From Sacculina carcini (Eukaryota > Arthropoda > Thecostraca > Sacculinidae), in NCBI GenBank assembly GCA_916048095.2, contig OU696577.1:2502501-2566500 (forward strand): 64,000 bases of DNA. Direction: 5' to 3'. The notes under the pieces were generated by a model. The model saw only the letters and a list, made by a program, of their open reading frames with translations, was not told where the DNA came from and did not search any database. The first letter of the stretch is position 1. Every line of letters begins with the position of its first letter. A program made the translations under genes and the position numbers. Below are positions 1 through 11,500 of this stretch, in pieces.

Positions 1-59
1 TTAACATTGCGATGTGCGTGTTTACATCCGAAATGCTGTGTGTAGACTAACAATATGCA

Positions 60-275
60 TGTGTTCTCATTGTGTAAATGTGTTCATTGCGTTATTTGAA
101 TAGTGTAATATTTATTCATTCGTGTGTTCTATTTATTGTTTCCGTAATTGTATTTATAGCTTGTTTTCTTTTTATTGTAACTGTTTTAGCTTTGTCCGCT
201 TGTTCATACTGTTTAGCTGCCGCGCGCCCGTGTATGACAGGCGCTATAACAAATACACTGAACTGAACTGAACTA
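60..275 (+). mobile_element. 3' end fragment of a non-LTR retrotransposon
   Basis: The segment ends in GCGCTATAACAAATA followed by three ACTGA-type pentamers (about 258-275). The intact 3' end at 3903-3935 has the same layout: a GCCGCGC-rich stretch, GCGCTATACAAATAA, then a short tandem repeat. CR1/L2-group elements commonly end in a short repeated tail. Only 3' untranslated sequence is visible, so the left boundary is a guess. The different tail unit (ACTGA here, TGAA in the other copy) suggests a related but separate family. Confidence 0.5.
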
Positions 276-297
276 GTTCGTAAATTTCTTTTAAGTC

Positions 298-530
298 TGA
301 CTGATTTAAAAGATTGAGTATGTGCATGTGCATAGGTGTGGGTGTTACATTGTCTGAATCAGTATAGTACTACTAGGATTGACTGATTTAGGGGCTGTGT
401 ACGTGCATTCGCATAGGTATACTTGTGTTACATTGCCCGAAATGTTATGCTTTTGAGCTTGACTGATTGTAAAATTCTGTGCGTACATGTGCGTAGGTGT
501 ATGTGGGTTACATGGGCTACATATATATGG
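298..530. repeat. degenerate 80-82 bp minisatellite, three units
   Basis: Three units begin at 298, 380 and 460, each starting TGACTGATT. Each continues through a GTGCATGTGCATAGGTGT-like block and a GTTACAT block. The third unit is incomplete. The units are strongly diverged, so the array is old or was never homogenised. It sits directly after the retroelement 3' end. Confidence 0.55.
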
Positions 531-904
531 CAGACGGCATACACAACAAATCCATACATTCAAATTAAATCAACATGGCCGCACAGACGATTGGAAGCGA
601 TGAGTTGAAGAGTTAAGAGCACAAGAAATAGTAAATACATCCTCAAACATCCTTCATCCAATTTAGCATCGTCAAATGCAGTCGTTATGCAAATGTCTAG
701 TTGTTTTATTATTTTTATTTTGTGAGTCGACAGGAACCTGGCTGGAGTTATCATCTTTCTCATCTGATTGTCCTTCTTTTGTCGCCATCCGAAATAGTAT
801 TCGTTCCCGCACTGCCACTTCCTCCTCTTGCACTTGTCCCACTAGCTCTCGTCAAACTTCTGCCTGACATCCTGTCACCCCTCGTGTCTCTGTTTCGCGC
901 TCAT

Positions 905-1606
905 CACTCCCGTTTGGTCTTATAAATATCCGCTCTTCCCGCTCACTTTCTAGCAAGTCCTGTGGTGGTGGTATTGGCATCGTTTATCACAAGTCCCTCT
1001 CCTTTTCTTAAATTGATTCCCTTACTTCCGTTTTTAGTTCGTTTGAATGTCTACCTATCTGTTCCGTCTCATCCTAAGATCTGTATTTTGATTGTTTATC
1101 GTCACAACCACCCTGGTACTGCATCTGTTTTCGCTACTGAGTTCTCTGATGTTCTAGATTCCATTATTTCTTTATTCTCGAATCGCTTTATCGTTCTTGG
1201 TGATTTTACTTTTTGGGTTGATGCTCCTCGTTTGTCGCCTTATGCCTGTAACTTTCTCTCACTCATTGAATCATATGGTCTTGTTTCTCTTGTTTCTTCC
1301 CCTACTCATCAGTCTGATCAAACTCTTGATCTCGTTTTGTTTCCTGTCCCTGTCTTACCCTCTGACATCCCCATACCTGAAGTTCGTGTTCATCCTCCAG
1401 ATTCTTCAATCTCTGATCATAGTTTTCTCCTCTCTGAACTCTCACTCTCGCCTAATCCTTCTTCCCCATCTGTGTCTATCTCATTTCGCTCCTTTCGCAA
1501 TTTCGACCCTAGTCAGTTTTCTGCTCTTCTTGTATCTCATCTGCCGATCCAACTGCTACACTCCGTTCCTGATGTCTATCCCTTTTTACCGGTACTCTTT
1601 CTGTAA
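905..1606 (+). pseudogene. endonuclease domain remnant of the non-LTR element
   Basis: A frame at about 915-1005 reads INIRS, then GGGIGIVYHKSL, a typical N-terminal endonuclease motif pair. The catalytic stretch normally between them is missing, which suggests an internal deletion. Frame 962-1606 then carries IVYRHNHPG, FIVLGDF (the GDFN-type motif with the Asn replaced), LDLVL and SISDHSFL (the SDH motif). The missing block and the altered GDF motif mean it is not catalytically competent. Confidence 0.7.
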
Positions 1607-1609
1607 TTA

Positions 1610-3575
1610 ATGACGCCTTGTTTCCTCTCCTGTCTCGCTCAAGTAAATCCTCCTCCTCATCTCCTTGGTCTTCTCCTGGTCTGTCTGCTCTTAAACGTGA
1701 TCAGCGTCGTCTGGAGCGGCGCTGGGGACATTCTCCCTCTTCTATTTCATGGTCCTCGTATTCTGCTGCTCGTTCGTCTTATATCTGCTCTGGCTCTGGC
1801 CAAGCAATCCTACTATACCAGCCGTTTATCCTCCCTGTCTCGCTCTCCTAAAATGCTTTGGTGCACTCTAAACTCTCTCCGCGGTTCTAATTTATCTACT
1901 TCCTGTCTGATCTCGGCTGAGGAATTCGCTACTTTCTTCTTGGATAAGCTTCACATCGCCTCCTCAAGTCTTCCTGTCTGTTCTTTACCTGTCACTCATT
2001 CTAGTCCCTGTGGTGAATTCTCCTCGTTTTCCCAACTCGTTCTTATTGATGTTTGTAAGCCCATTTCCTCTTCTAAAGAATCCTCTTCCCCGGCTGATCC
2101 TTTGAATCTCCGTGCTATCTCCGACTCCATACTTCTTCTTGTTCCTTATTTCCTACATGTCATCAATTCCTCTTTTCTTCATGGTTCATTCCTTACCGAT
2201 AAGCACGCTATCATTCGTCCATTACTAAAGAAACCTTCACTTGATCCATCCGTCATGAAAAATTATCTCTAAATTATCTGTGTCTCTCCTCAGTTTTCCG
2301 TCTAAACTCCTTGAGTCTGCTATCTACTCTCAACTGTCTCCTTTTCTAAATCAATCACTTTGCTCCGCTCAGTCTGGATTTCGGCCTTCTCATTCTACTG
2401 AGTCTGTGTCTATTTCTATCCTTGATCACATTTTCTCTCACTTTGCTTTGGGTCGCTCTGTCCTTCTTGTACTACTAGACATGTCCTCTGCTTTTTGATC
2501 TCGTTGACCGCTCTATTCTCATTGCCGATCTTTATTCTCTTAGTATTTCTTCATCCACCCTTTCTCTCCTCAAATCTTATCTCACCAATCGAATCTATTC
2601 TGTGAATATCAATTCTTATCTCTCTTCTGTGTTTCCTCTGTGTTCTGGTGTCCCTCAAGGTTCTCTGCTTGGTCCTTTACTTTTCAACATCTACATGACC
2701 CCACTATGCCCTATTCTTGAACGTCACTCTCTCACCTTTCACGTATATGCCGACGATATTCAGTTTTTCATCCCTCTTCCTCTTCGCACTCCTTCTTTCA
2801 TTGCTGATGTTCTTTCTGATGTTTCTGCTTGGGCTGCTTCTAGACGTCTCCTTCTGAATCAATCAAAATCTGAGTTTGTTTTCCATCCTCCCCGCAATTC
2901 TCCCCCTCTTCTTCCTTGGCCTGTCTCCCAGTCAGTGCGTAGTCTTGGTGTGATCTTTGATTCTAATGTTTCGTTCTCCTCTCAAGTCACCTCTATTTCT
3001 CGTACATGTCGCCTTATTCTGAGATCTTTATATCCTATTCGCCCGTTTCTTGATCGCCCTTCGGCTATTGAACTTATTATTTCTCTAATATTGTCCCGTA
3101 TTGATTATTGTTGTTCACTCTATTTTCACGTTCCCCTTTATTCCCTCCGCATTCTTCAGCTTGTCATCAACTCTTCTTGTCGTTTTGTCCTGTCTCCTAC
3201 TCCTTGTCGCCATACTTATGAATTTTTGTTTCAATCTCGTTTGCTTCCTATCATCCCCGCATTCATTTTCGCCTGTGTTGTGTTATTTTCAAACTCATTC
3301 ATGACCCTTCTCAGCCTTCCTATCTTTCTCGCCTTTTGTCTGAATCTGTTCCTTCTCGACATTAACGCCCACTTGTATGTTCTAGAGCTTTGAATGAGTC
3401 TACCTGGTCTTCTAAATCGTTTTTATTTTTCGCTCCGCGTCTGCTTAATTGTCTTCCCTCTAATATTGTTCAATCTTCCTCCTTCCATTCGTTCAAGTCC
3501 TCTTTGTTTAAATATTTGTTTGATCAATCGTTTGACGCTGTCTCTCACTCTCTTACTCCATATGCTTCTGTGTGA
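1610..3575 (+). pseudogene. reverse transcriptase domain, frameshifted
   Basis: The frame from 1610 carries a thumb-proximal region ending IIRPLLKKPSLDPSVMKNYL, the usual block just before the RT core. Frame 2280-2498 carries SGFRPSHSTES and LLVLLDMSSAF (RT motif A region), then a stop caused by an extra T. Frame 2602-3393 carries SGVPQGSLLGPLLFNIY and the catalytic-site YADD motif, about residues 47-50 of that segment. Frame 3390-3575 carries the C-terminal block with a FAPRLLNCLPS motif. At least three frame breaks are visible. Confidence 0.85.
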
Positions 3576-3935
3576 TCTGTTTTTAGTTATTTGCGATACA
3601 AATTATATTTGTTTTGTGTGCCTCATCTGGTTTTGCTGTTCCTGTATTGTGTATTGTTTGAGTGTTGTGTGTGTATATGTGTTTTCTTCTTGCTATTCAA
3701 TTGTAATTTTGCGCGCATGTGTATTTATATGCGCTAAAGGAAATATATTTATTTATTATTATTATTATACATACTATCTTCCTAGCGTAGTTGGCTTTTG
3801 TAGTTGTCCGCATGTTATTTTGTGTGTGTGTGCGGTGCTTTCATGTTTAATGTTTTTATTTTCCCAATTTCGTTGTTCTTTGCCGCGCTTGTGTCCCTGG
3901 ATGAGCGCTATACAAATAAATGAATGAATGAATGT

Positions 3936-4099
3936 TATTCAACGGCGTTAAGCACTGTTATGGGCGTAGAAACGAGTGCGCTTGGTAAATGGCTGGCTGG
4001 CGTACGCTGCTTGTGACCGCGATGAATGGCTGGTGTTCACCACTTCTATTTCGCATCGTGGTGGTTACTTCATAGCTAATCTGGTATCCTCTAAATCTA
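3936..4099. other. spacer between two retroelement fragments
   Basis: I see no coding potential here. The phrase around 3945-3980 (ACTGTTATGGGCGTAGAAACGAG) has a weaker counterpart near 4515-4540, so this may be more retroelement untranslated sequence. Confidence 0.3.
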
Positions 4100-4560
4100 A
4101 GATCCTTTAAATATTTTGCTTTCTTAGGTCCACGCATCTATAATTATCTTCCTTCTCATATTACTTCACTACTTTCTTATTTTTCAGAGCTGATGCATAG
4201 TAGTAAGGCCGGAGTGTTGTTGCTTGTGTATATCACAACGTTTGGTGGCCTATGTGCCAAGCTGTGTCTGTGTTATGTGACTTTTGTTGTTGTGCTATTG
4301 TGTTTTTTGTTTTGTGGTTTTTGTTGTGCGATTTGTGGTGTATTTTGCCTTGTGATTTCCTCTGCTTCTTTTTTATGACATATTCTCTCTCAATCATTGG
4401 TTTGTTGGTAATATGAAATGTGTTCGGTGTCTTGGTATATTTATCGTTGCATTGTTATTCTGAGTTTTACAGCGAACAAGGACCTGATCTGAGGGACTCT
4501 ACGGCTTTTAACACTGCTCTGGGCGTTTGTAAGAGTACGGGCGGTGCATATGTAGTGGCT
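4100..4560 (+). mobile_element. 3' part of a second non-LTR element: RT C-terminus plus 3' region
   Basis: At about 4126-4200 the + strand reads LGPRIYNYLPSHITSLLS. This matches the C-terminal block seen in the first element (FAPRLLNCLPSNIVQSSS), so it is an RT C-terminal remnant. Right after it, at 4196-4280, lies a diverged copy of the monomer that forms the tandem array at 4971-6445. The rest, to about 4560, is T/G-rich untranslated sequence. The right boundary is uncertain. Confidence 0.55.
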
Positions 4561-4970
4561 TCAATTGATTAGTTTTTCTATATGACTACTGTTTATTCCG
4601 GCGATCATTTCATATATGTCCATGTCCTATTACTGTCGTTTCATTTAATCTTCCTGTTATACATTGCACAGCATCACGTGTTTTGTGTCCTGTGTTGTTT
4701 CATGTGTTGTGGCCTCTCGAGCAAATTTCTCTCCTCATGTCGCTTTTCATTAGTTAATTATTCTCTTATTTCTGCTCTTATGTAATCTTTCCAGTTTCTG
4801 TGAGCACGTGTTTGTGTTTTGTGTTGTTTTGTGTAATTGTCTCGTGACTTGTATTTTGTGTTGTGACTTCGTGTTATATGGTTTTTTCTTTTCTCTCTTG
4901 TGGTCTCTTGATTAGTTTTCTTTTTCAGTCTCCAGTGAGTGGGTGAATCTTGTCTTTATCAGATCTTGCA
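4561..4970. other. T/G-rich non-coding stretch before the satellite array
   Basis: No gene is visible. The segment is rich in TGTGTTTTGTGTTG-like phrases similar to the variable half of the satellite monomer. The last ~40 bp (GTGAATCTTGTCTTTATCAG) are the end of a monomer, so the array probably decays leftward into this segment. Confidence 0.35.
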
Positions 4971-6445
4971 CATAGTAGTAAGGCCATGCGTTGTCGCTTG
5001 TGTATATCACAACGTTTGACGAACTAAGTGCCAAGCTATGTGTCTGGTCTATTTCTGTATGAATTGTATCGTGTTTTCTTCTGGTTGTCTATTTTTGAGT
5101 GAATCTTCTCTTCTCTATCAGATCTTGCGCATAGTAGTAAGGCCATGCGTTGTCGCTTGTGTATATCACAACGTTTGACGAACTAAGTGCCAAGCTATGT
5201 GTCTGGTCTATTTCTGTGTGAGTTGTGTCGTGTTCTCTTCTGGCTGTTTAGTTTTGAGTGAATCTTGTCTTCTTTATCAGATCTTGCGCATAGTAGTAAG
5301 GCCATGCGTTGTCGCTTGTGTATATCACAACGTTTGACGAACTAAGTGCCAAGCTATGTGTCTGGTCTACCTCTGTGTGAATTGTGTCGTGTTCTCTTCT
5401 GGTTGTTTAGTTTTGAGTGAATCTTGTCTTTATCAGATCTTGCGCATAGTAGTAAGGCCATGCGTTGTCGCTTGTGTATATCACAACGTTTGACGAACTA
5501 AGTGCCAAGCTATGTGTCTGGTCTATTTCTGTGTGAGTTGTGTCGTGTTCTCTTCTGGCTGTTTAGTTTTGAGTGAATCTTGTCTTTATCAGATCTTGCA
5601 CATAGTAGTAAGGCTATGCGTTGTCGCTTGTGTATATCACAACGTTTGACGAACTAAGTGCCAAGCTATGTGTCTGGTCTATTTCTGTATGAATTGTATC
5701 GTGTTTTCTTCTGGTTGTCTATTTTTGAGTGAATCTTGTCTTCTTTATCAGATCTTGCGCATAGTAGTAAGGCCATGCGTTGTCGCTTGTGTATATCACA
5801 ACGTTTGACGAACTAAGTGCCAAGCTATGTGTCTGGTCTACCTCTGTGTGAATTGTGTCGTGTTCTCTTCTGGTTGTTTAGTTTTGAGTGAATCTTGTCT
5901 TTATCAGATCTTGCGCATAGTAGTAAGGCCATGCGTTGTCGCTTGTGTATATCACAACGTTTGACGAACTAAGTGCCAAGCTATGTGTCTGGTCTATTTC
6001 TGTATGAATTGTATCGTGTTCTCTTCTGGTTGTCTATTTTTGAGTGAATCTTGTCTTCTTTATCAGATCTTGCGCATAGTAGTAAGGCCATGCGTTGTCG
6101 CTTGTGTATATCACAACGTTTGACGAACTAAGTGCCAAGCTATGTGTCTGGTCTATTTCTGTATGAATTGTATCGTGTTCTTTTCTGGTTGTCTATTTTT
6201 GAGTGAATCTTGTCTTTATCAGATCTTGCACATAGTAGTAAGGCCATGCGTTGTCGCTTGTGTATATCACAACGTTTGACGAACTAAGTGCCAAGCTATG
6301 TGTCTGGTCTATTTCTGTATGAATTGTATCGTGTTCTTTTCTGGTTGTCTATTATCTGAAGCTATGTGTCTGATCTATCTCTGTGTGAATTGTGTTGTGT
6401 CTTGTGTTCTTTACTGCTGGTCTAGTTTTCAGTTGAAACTTTTCT
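4971..6445. repeat. tandem array of 156/159-bp monomers (satellite-like)
   Basis: Nine near-identical monomers start at CATAGTAGTAAGGC at 4971, 5130, 5289, 5445, 5601, 5760, 5916, 6075 and 6231. A partial tenth starts at about 6358. Spacing is 156 or 159 bp, set mostly by presence or absence of one TTC in the CTTCTTT segment. The first ~80 bp are almost invariant, including TGTATATCACAACGTTTGAC and GTGCCAAGCTATGTGTCTGG. The last ~75 bp fall into two variants, TGTATGAATTGTATCG and TGTGTGARTTGTGTCG. A diverged outlier copy lies at 4196-4280. Confidence 0.95.
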
Positions 6446-8145
6446 AGTTCTTCTTGATGAGATGTCTTTCTTTTCGACCCCATGCTTGATTTAGCATTTC
6501 ATTCAGCATTCCTACTAAACATTTGTTTCCTATTTTTTATTAGTTATTTCCTTTTGTTTCACTTTTTCCATTTTCTACATCATGGATGCCATTGTTTTTG
6601 CATGATTGCCTTTGGAGTTTTGTTGTGTGATTTTATTATTGATAAGGTTCTACGCGTTCTTTTATTTTTTTGTTTATCGGTTGTTGAATCGGGAAAATAT
6701 ATTTCAACTAGGGGTTAGGCTAAAACATCAATGTGGTTCATTGGATGTCTTAGCTTAACCTATGTGTCTTTCTCTATCAATATGATCCATGATTTGATTG
6801 AAGACGGTATAGAATCTGTGATGAGTAGTGCTCAGACAAGATGTTAAAGTCCTAAAGGAGCCAATGTGACTATTAGTTGGACTGTTGAGAGTGCCCTCTA
6901 TATATCTATGAAAAATGAACTATTAAGCGATCTTTCCAAGTTTGTGTGCAATGCATTTAGCTCGTAATATAGCTACAAATGAAGTTGTCTATAATGTTAG
7001 AAATGGAATTGTTAGCGATCTGCTTTTGTACAATTTGTTCAACCAGAAATAAAGTATTCTCCGTATAGATATTCTCCACAATTTATTCAACCCGAAATAA
7101 AGTATTCTCCATATAGAGTTGAATTGAGCGATCTACTTTCTCGCATTTTTGTACAGTACACAAGTTTGTCAAATGAAATCCAGTGTAGCATTGTGTTTCC
7201 ATCATACAACATTTTGTGCCGCGCATACAGGGACACGGCAGAACTTGCACAGCTCTAACGTTTTGAGTGTATGGATATATGATTTTACTGCAAAACAAAA
7301 AGCTGGGAGGAATAAACATGACATATTTGCATCAACTCTGTTGTTTCCCTCCAACTAGTTTCGCACGTCTCGTCGATTAATATACGGATTGTTATACTCT
7401 GATATTGTACTAAGATCTAAGAATCTTCGTTGTGTTATAATGTTTGTAGTAGTTTCACGGAAAAAACCTGAGCAACATTGTCAACCTTGTGTTTGTCAAG
7501 GCTCCGGGATGACAGCCATCAATTGTGTTCAAGGATGACTCCCATAGTATGAGATGAGAGTATACGCAATAAACTGGGGCTTTTTCTACGTTCGTTACGT
7601 ATGTACGTTTCTACTGCAGCGAACGCAAATACGGTAGGAACACTACCCGTGTATTATCGCCATCTCTCTTGACAAGCGAATTAATTCGGCACTGGTTGAG
7701 CTTACACGCACGCTAAACTATAGGTCGTTGACCCCACCGGTCACGTGCGGTCACAATGCTCCTTGCGCCAGGCGCGTGGTGCCTACACTACGTATGCTCA
7801 GGTTTTACATCAAGGCTATACAACAATTACTAAAAGTCAATGTACGTACAATAATGCATATCATATCTGCACATATCATATCTATCATATGATACCGAAT
7901 CATATCTGCACATATCTATGTATGCAGACTTCATAACAACAACAAATTTATTTTGAATAGCGCGCAGAGGCGCGAAATGGTATAAAATAATTGGACGAAA
8001 GAAAACAAAATTAAGTAGCTCAGTACGATGCATGGATATGTAATCCGTATAGAATATGTGAGACTGAATGACACTGCTTGATCTTATATTGTGTTATTAT
8101 ACTGTTCTATCTGCTAAGGAAATTATATGAATGAGAGAAACAATG
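6446..8145. other. intergenic stretch, no gene recognised
   Basis: Open frames here are short (up to 78 codons) and show no family motif. The segment holds a 48-bp duplication (7031-7122), a small CATATCTGCACATATC direct repeat (about 7864 and 7901), and AT-rich DNA. Confidence 0.5.
7031..7122. repeat. 48-bp tandem duplication
   Basis: Two adjacent units begin CAATTTGTTCAACC (7031) and CAATTTATTCAACC (7079). Both continue GAAATAAAGTATTCTCC and end in a TATAGA block. Divergence is low, so the duplication is fairly recent. Confidence 0.8.
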
Positions 8146-8340
8146 AAATAACTAAATTTTCAAATGTGGAAATATAGCGAAACTCTAGATAGCGAGCAAC
8201 TGGTAAGCCTACATTTATGGTACGTCACTAAATAATCATGGTACGTAACTAAATAACTAAATTTTCAAATGTGGAAATATAGCGAAACTCTAGATAGCGA
8301 GCAACTGGCAAGCCTATATTTATGGTACGTCACTGGAAAC
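8146..8340. repeat. 105-bp tandem duplication upstream of ALG8
   Basis: The block AAATAACTAAATTTTCAAAT occurs at 8146 and 8251. Both copies continue through GCGAAACTCTAGATAGCG and end in ATTTATGGTACGTCACT. The copies differ by only a few bases. Each contributes a TACGTCAC half-site (8221-8228 and 8326-8333). Confidence 0.9.
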
Positions 8341-8469
8341 GTCATCAGTGACGTCACGCTAAAGGAAAGAGTATGGGATAAATTTAGACATTGTGTCTCG
8401 ACCTCTTAAGCGCATCTGAGCCTAACCTGTGCTATATGCAGTAACCAATAACAACAACAACAACAGCAA
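8219..8469 (+). promoter_or_regulatory. candidate ALG8 promoter with CRE-type sites
   Basis: A full palindromic cAMP-response element core, TGACGTCA, lies at 8349-8356, about 121 bp before the first in-frame ATG. Two ACGTCA half-sites lie upstream at 8221-8228 and 8326-8333, one per copy of the duplication. ATF/CREB-family factors, including those of the unfolded-protein response, bind such sites. Regulation of ALG8 this way is inference. No clear TATA box or transcription start can be fixed. Confidence 0.35.
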
Positions 8470-8496
8470 ATGTTCATCGGACCATTTTTAACCAAT

Positions 8497-8561
8497 ATGG
8501 ACCAGTCTTTGTCGATTTTCATACTTGTGACGTGCATAAAAGTACTTTTGATACCCGCTTA
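8497..8561 (+). CDS. ALG8: ALG8 exon 1 (N-terminus)
   Basis: Encodes [21 protein letters not shown] plus two bases of a Tyr codon. This is the first membrane segment ending in the family's LLIP(T/A)Y. The donor is TTA/gtgagtg. Phase 2 joins exon 2 to read IPAYRSTDFEV. Confidence 0.88.
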
Positions 8562-11500
8562 GTGAGTGTCACACCGTTTAATAACCTTGGAATTTCGTGT
8601 AACAGAAATTTAATCATTGCCGGTTACTATTTATCGTGCTGTTTTTTGGTATTCATTTGAAATTATTAGGTTTTGATACGATTTGGTATAACACGTGTGA
8701 GAAAATGTTTCTTATTTGGTTTGTATGTGAGCATTCACACAGGTGTGCATTTGATTGCCTTTGGCTTCTGCACAGTAATATATCATTGCTCAAGGAATGT
8801 GTGTGTGTCTGTGTACTGGCAGTCGCAGCACCGATTTTGAAGTGCACCGCAACTGGCTAGCGGTAACCCACTCGCTTCCGTTGCTGCAATGGTACGTGGA
8901 CGCGACGTCTGAGTGGACGCTCGATTATCCGCCGCTGTTCGCCTGGTTTGAGCGCGTGCTGGCCCAGACTGCACGACTGGTAGATCCAGCGTGAGTTTTG
9001 CACGCTTAGTTTTGTTTTGTTCCGTTTTTTCTAATCTAAAATTTTGTACTTGGTGGTTTTGTTGTTCCATTTTTGTATTTGTTTATTTATTTATTTACAA
9101 GCGACAGCATTAAACAATGGTACATATAAGAAAACACGTGAAATTTGTGCTATCGTAACTTGTTTCCAAATGTTTTTTTTTTACTCAATCTGCATGGTGA
9201 GCTTTCTCTGGCTATTATCCGTGTCGTATATGATAACATTACACATGGAGTGCGTTTTGTTCGACACGTTTTGACGTGTTAGCCTCGGTTTGTGATGGTC
9301 CTATAAAAATATATTACTGTACGAGTACTGGACAGTCTATTTTCACATTAGTTACATTCACCTTCAGATAGCTTGTGATACGAGAGCTTGTGATGTTTAG
9401 CGTTGTGCGTTGATTAACCTTGAATTTATTATGAGGTTGAATTCAATTTTGAAATATAAACTTATTATTCAAGCCGTTTCAAATAGCAAATATGAAAACA
9501 TTTGCACATATGTAGTGGAATATTACTTAAAATTGGTCCACATTGACCACCGAACATTTTTGTTCAACGCATAAAAAACTCCGATATATTATGTTATTTT
9601 TTATGCAAATATCCACTTTTATGTGGCTTCAACAGTGGCGAACTCCCTCACAAGCACACATTGCACTGTGTCAGGTGCAGCTCGAATGCCTGCTCTTGAT
9701 TCTCACAAGCAATATCATGCCATGACTGTAGACGTTGCTAATTTGGCTTGCTACTGGCACACATCCAACTGAGGTTCTGATGCATAATAGCGTATATCCT
9801 ATTGGTCGTGTTTGTATTGTTTTCTGAACGTTGTAGACAAACTATTTTACTCTCGCCTACTTGGCTGTTTTAGATGTTTTTTGAAACATTGAACGTGGTC
9901 GGATTAATATTCACTGACGTAACACGTTATGAGGCGTTATTTGTTTAAAAAGCGTTCGTTAATTGTCCAAATTCGTTGAGAAAAAGGCTCATTAATGTTC
10001 TTCTTGAATTGGTGTTACTTTGACCAAACGTCATGTTTCTCTCGGGAAGTTTGAGCGTTTCCAGTTACTAACACAGCACTGCCCAAATATAAGGAGTATA
10101 CCATGAACAAAGAAAATGCAAGTATTCACTTTATAAGTAAAACTATGTATTTATTACGCCCTATCGGTAACGCAGGGTGAAATGAACATATCTGTTTAAC
10201 ATCGCAGTTAAGTGACATAATTAGAATTGCTTTTTTTCTTCAAATTCCTGTATTATCAGGTTGGTATTGGCCCAAATTGGATTCGATGCAATTCAATATG
10301 GACGTCTTTTTGGCGGAATATCATGACTCCTGTTCTAGTTGGTATATTGTATATCTGTGTTATAGTGGAGTTAACTGTGGTCCGGACACTGAAACTTGAT
10401 GGACTTTCATGATGCTCCTCGTGTGTTTGAGTAGGATTGTCCTGGTATTATACGCTTCCCGGCCTGGTTCTTACCGTTGATTTTGTCGTTGGTTTGATCA
10501 GAATGTTGGACGTGAAGAATCTCAACTATTGTTCGTGGAAGACAGTCTTTTTTCAGCGATCCACCGTCATTGTCAGTGATATTGTGCTCTATATTGGAGT
10601 GCTCATGTGAGTACATATTCGGACACTTCTCACTGGATTAGATACACACATCCACTATCATAATGCGAATTATGTTCCGTTCTGTTATATTCATATGCAC
10701 AATAGCTAATTTGGTTCAACTACAGCAGTGGTTCCCAACCTTTTTGTGATCGAGTACCACTAGGAGGTTCCGTACACTCGCCGCCAGTACCACCTGGTTC
10801 CACTCAGCTTGATCAAATATAACTTTACATACATAATTATACACACAAATAAACTAAAAAAAAACATATTTGAGTCATGAAGGGTGAAAACCTTTGCTCC
10901 CATGTCGAGGAGAAAACCAGACATTTTTAACGACCCCGAAAGTGCGCACTACATTGAAAGCCCTCGCGTACCAATAGTGGTACGTATACCACAGGTTGGG
11001 AACCACTGAACTACATAGTTGAGGCATAATTCGTAAACATGCAAACACATAGTCAATATGTCATTAGAAACATGCTGGTTATAGTTGTGTACGCCCTGTT
11101 GCGTTCAACAACGTCGGTGTTTTCTGTGCTGGCGTGTCGAGTAATTTATCAGTCTTCACTGTCCCACATGGCGGCTGATAGCTAGATTTTCTCATGATTC
11201 GGCGTTTGATTGATTGATTGAGAAGTGTCGTCGATTATTCGTGCACACTCGGAATTGGTACATCTCGCGTTGATGCGTTTGTTTGGAATGAATCTTGAGC
11301 ACTGGTTGATTCCGGTAATAAGACTCTACTAATAATGTCGTCCAGACGACTATTGTGGCAATTGGTCGTGGGTCGCTCCCATCGGCGACACGGCCATTTT
11401 GGCTGAGGAGGTGGAGTACAGCGAGCTGGCACGCCGGCGGGCCAGTTGTGACAGTTGATTAACTGCCTCGCTGGCCACCGCCTGGGCACTAACACTCTGC

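Larger units (their letters stand above)
725..3935 (+). mobile_element. decayed L2/CR1-like non-LTR retrotransposon copy
   Basis: Reading 5' to 3' there is an apurinic-type endonuclease remnant, a reverse transcriptase, a 3' untranslated region and a (TGAA)n tail at about 3921-3935. Stops and frame changes divide the coding region into pieces at 962-1606, 1610-2272 (same frame, separated by stops), 2280-2498, 2602-3393 and 3390-3575. No ORF1 protein is recognisable. The tail after GCGCTATACAAATAA and the RT motif spelling point to the L2/CR1 side of the non-LTR tree. The clade assignment rests on motif recognition only. The copy cannot be autonomous as it stands. Confidence 0.8.

Noticed and set aside
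4971-6445. Regular repeats considered as a CRISPR array
   Set aside because: The repeats are contiguous 156/159-bp monomers with no unique spacers, in a eukaryotic intron-bearing genome.
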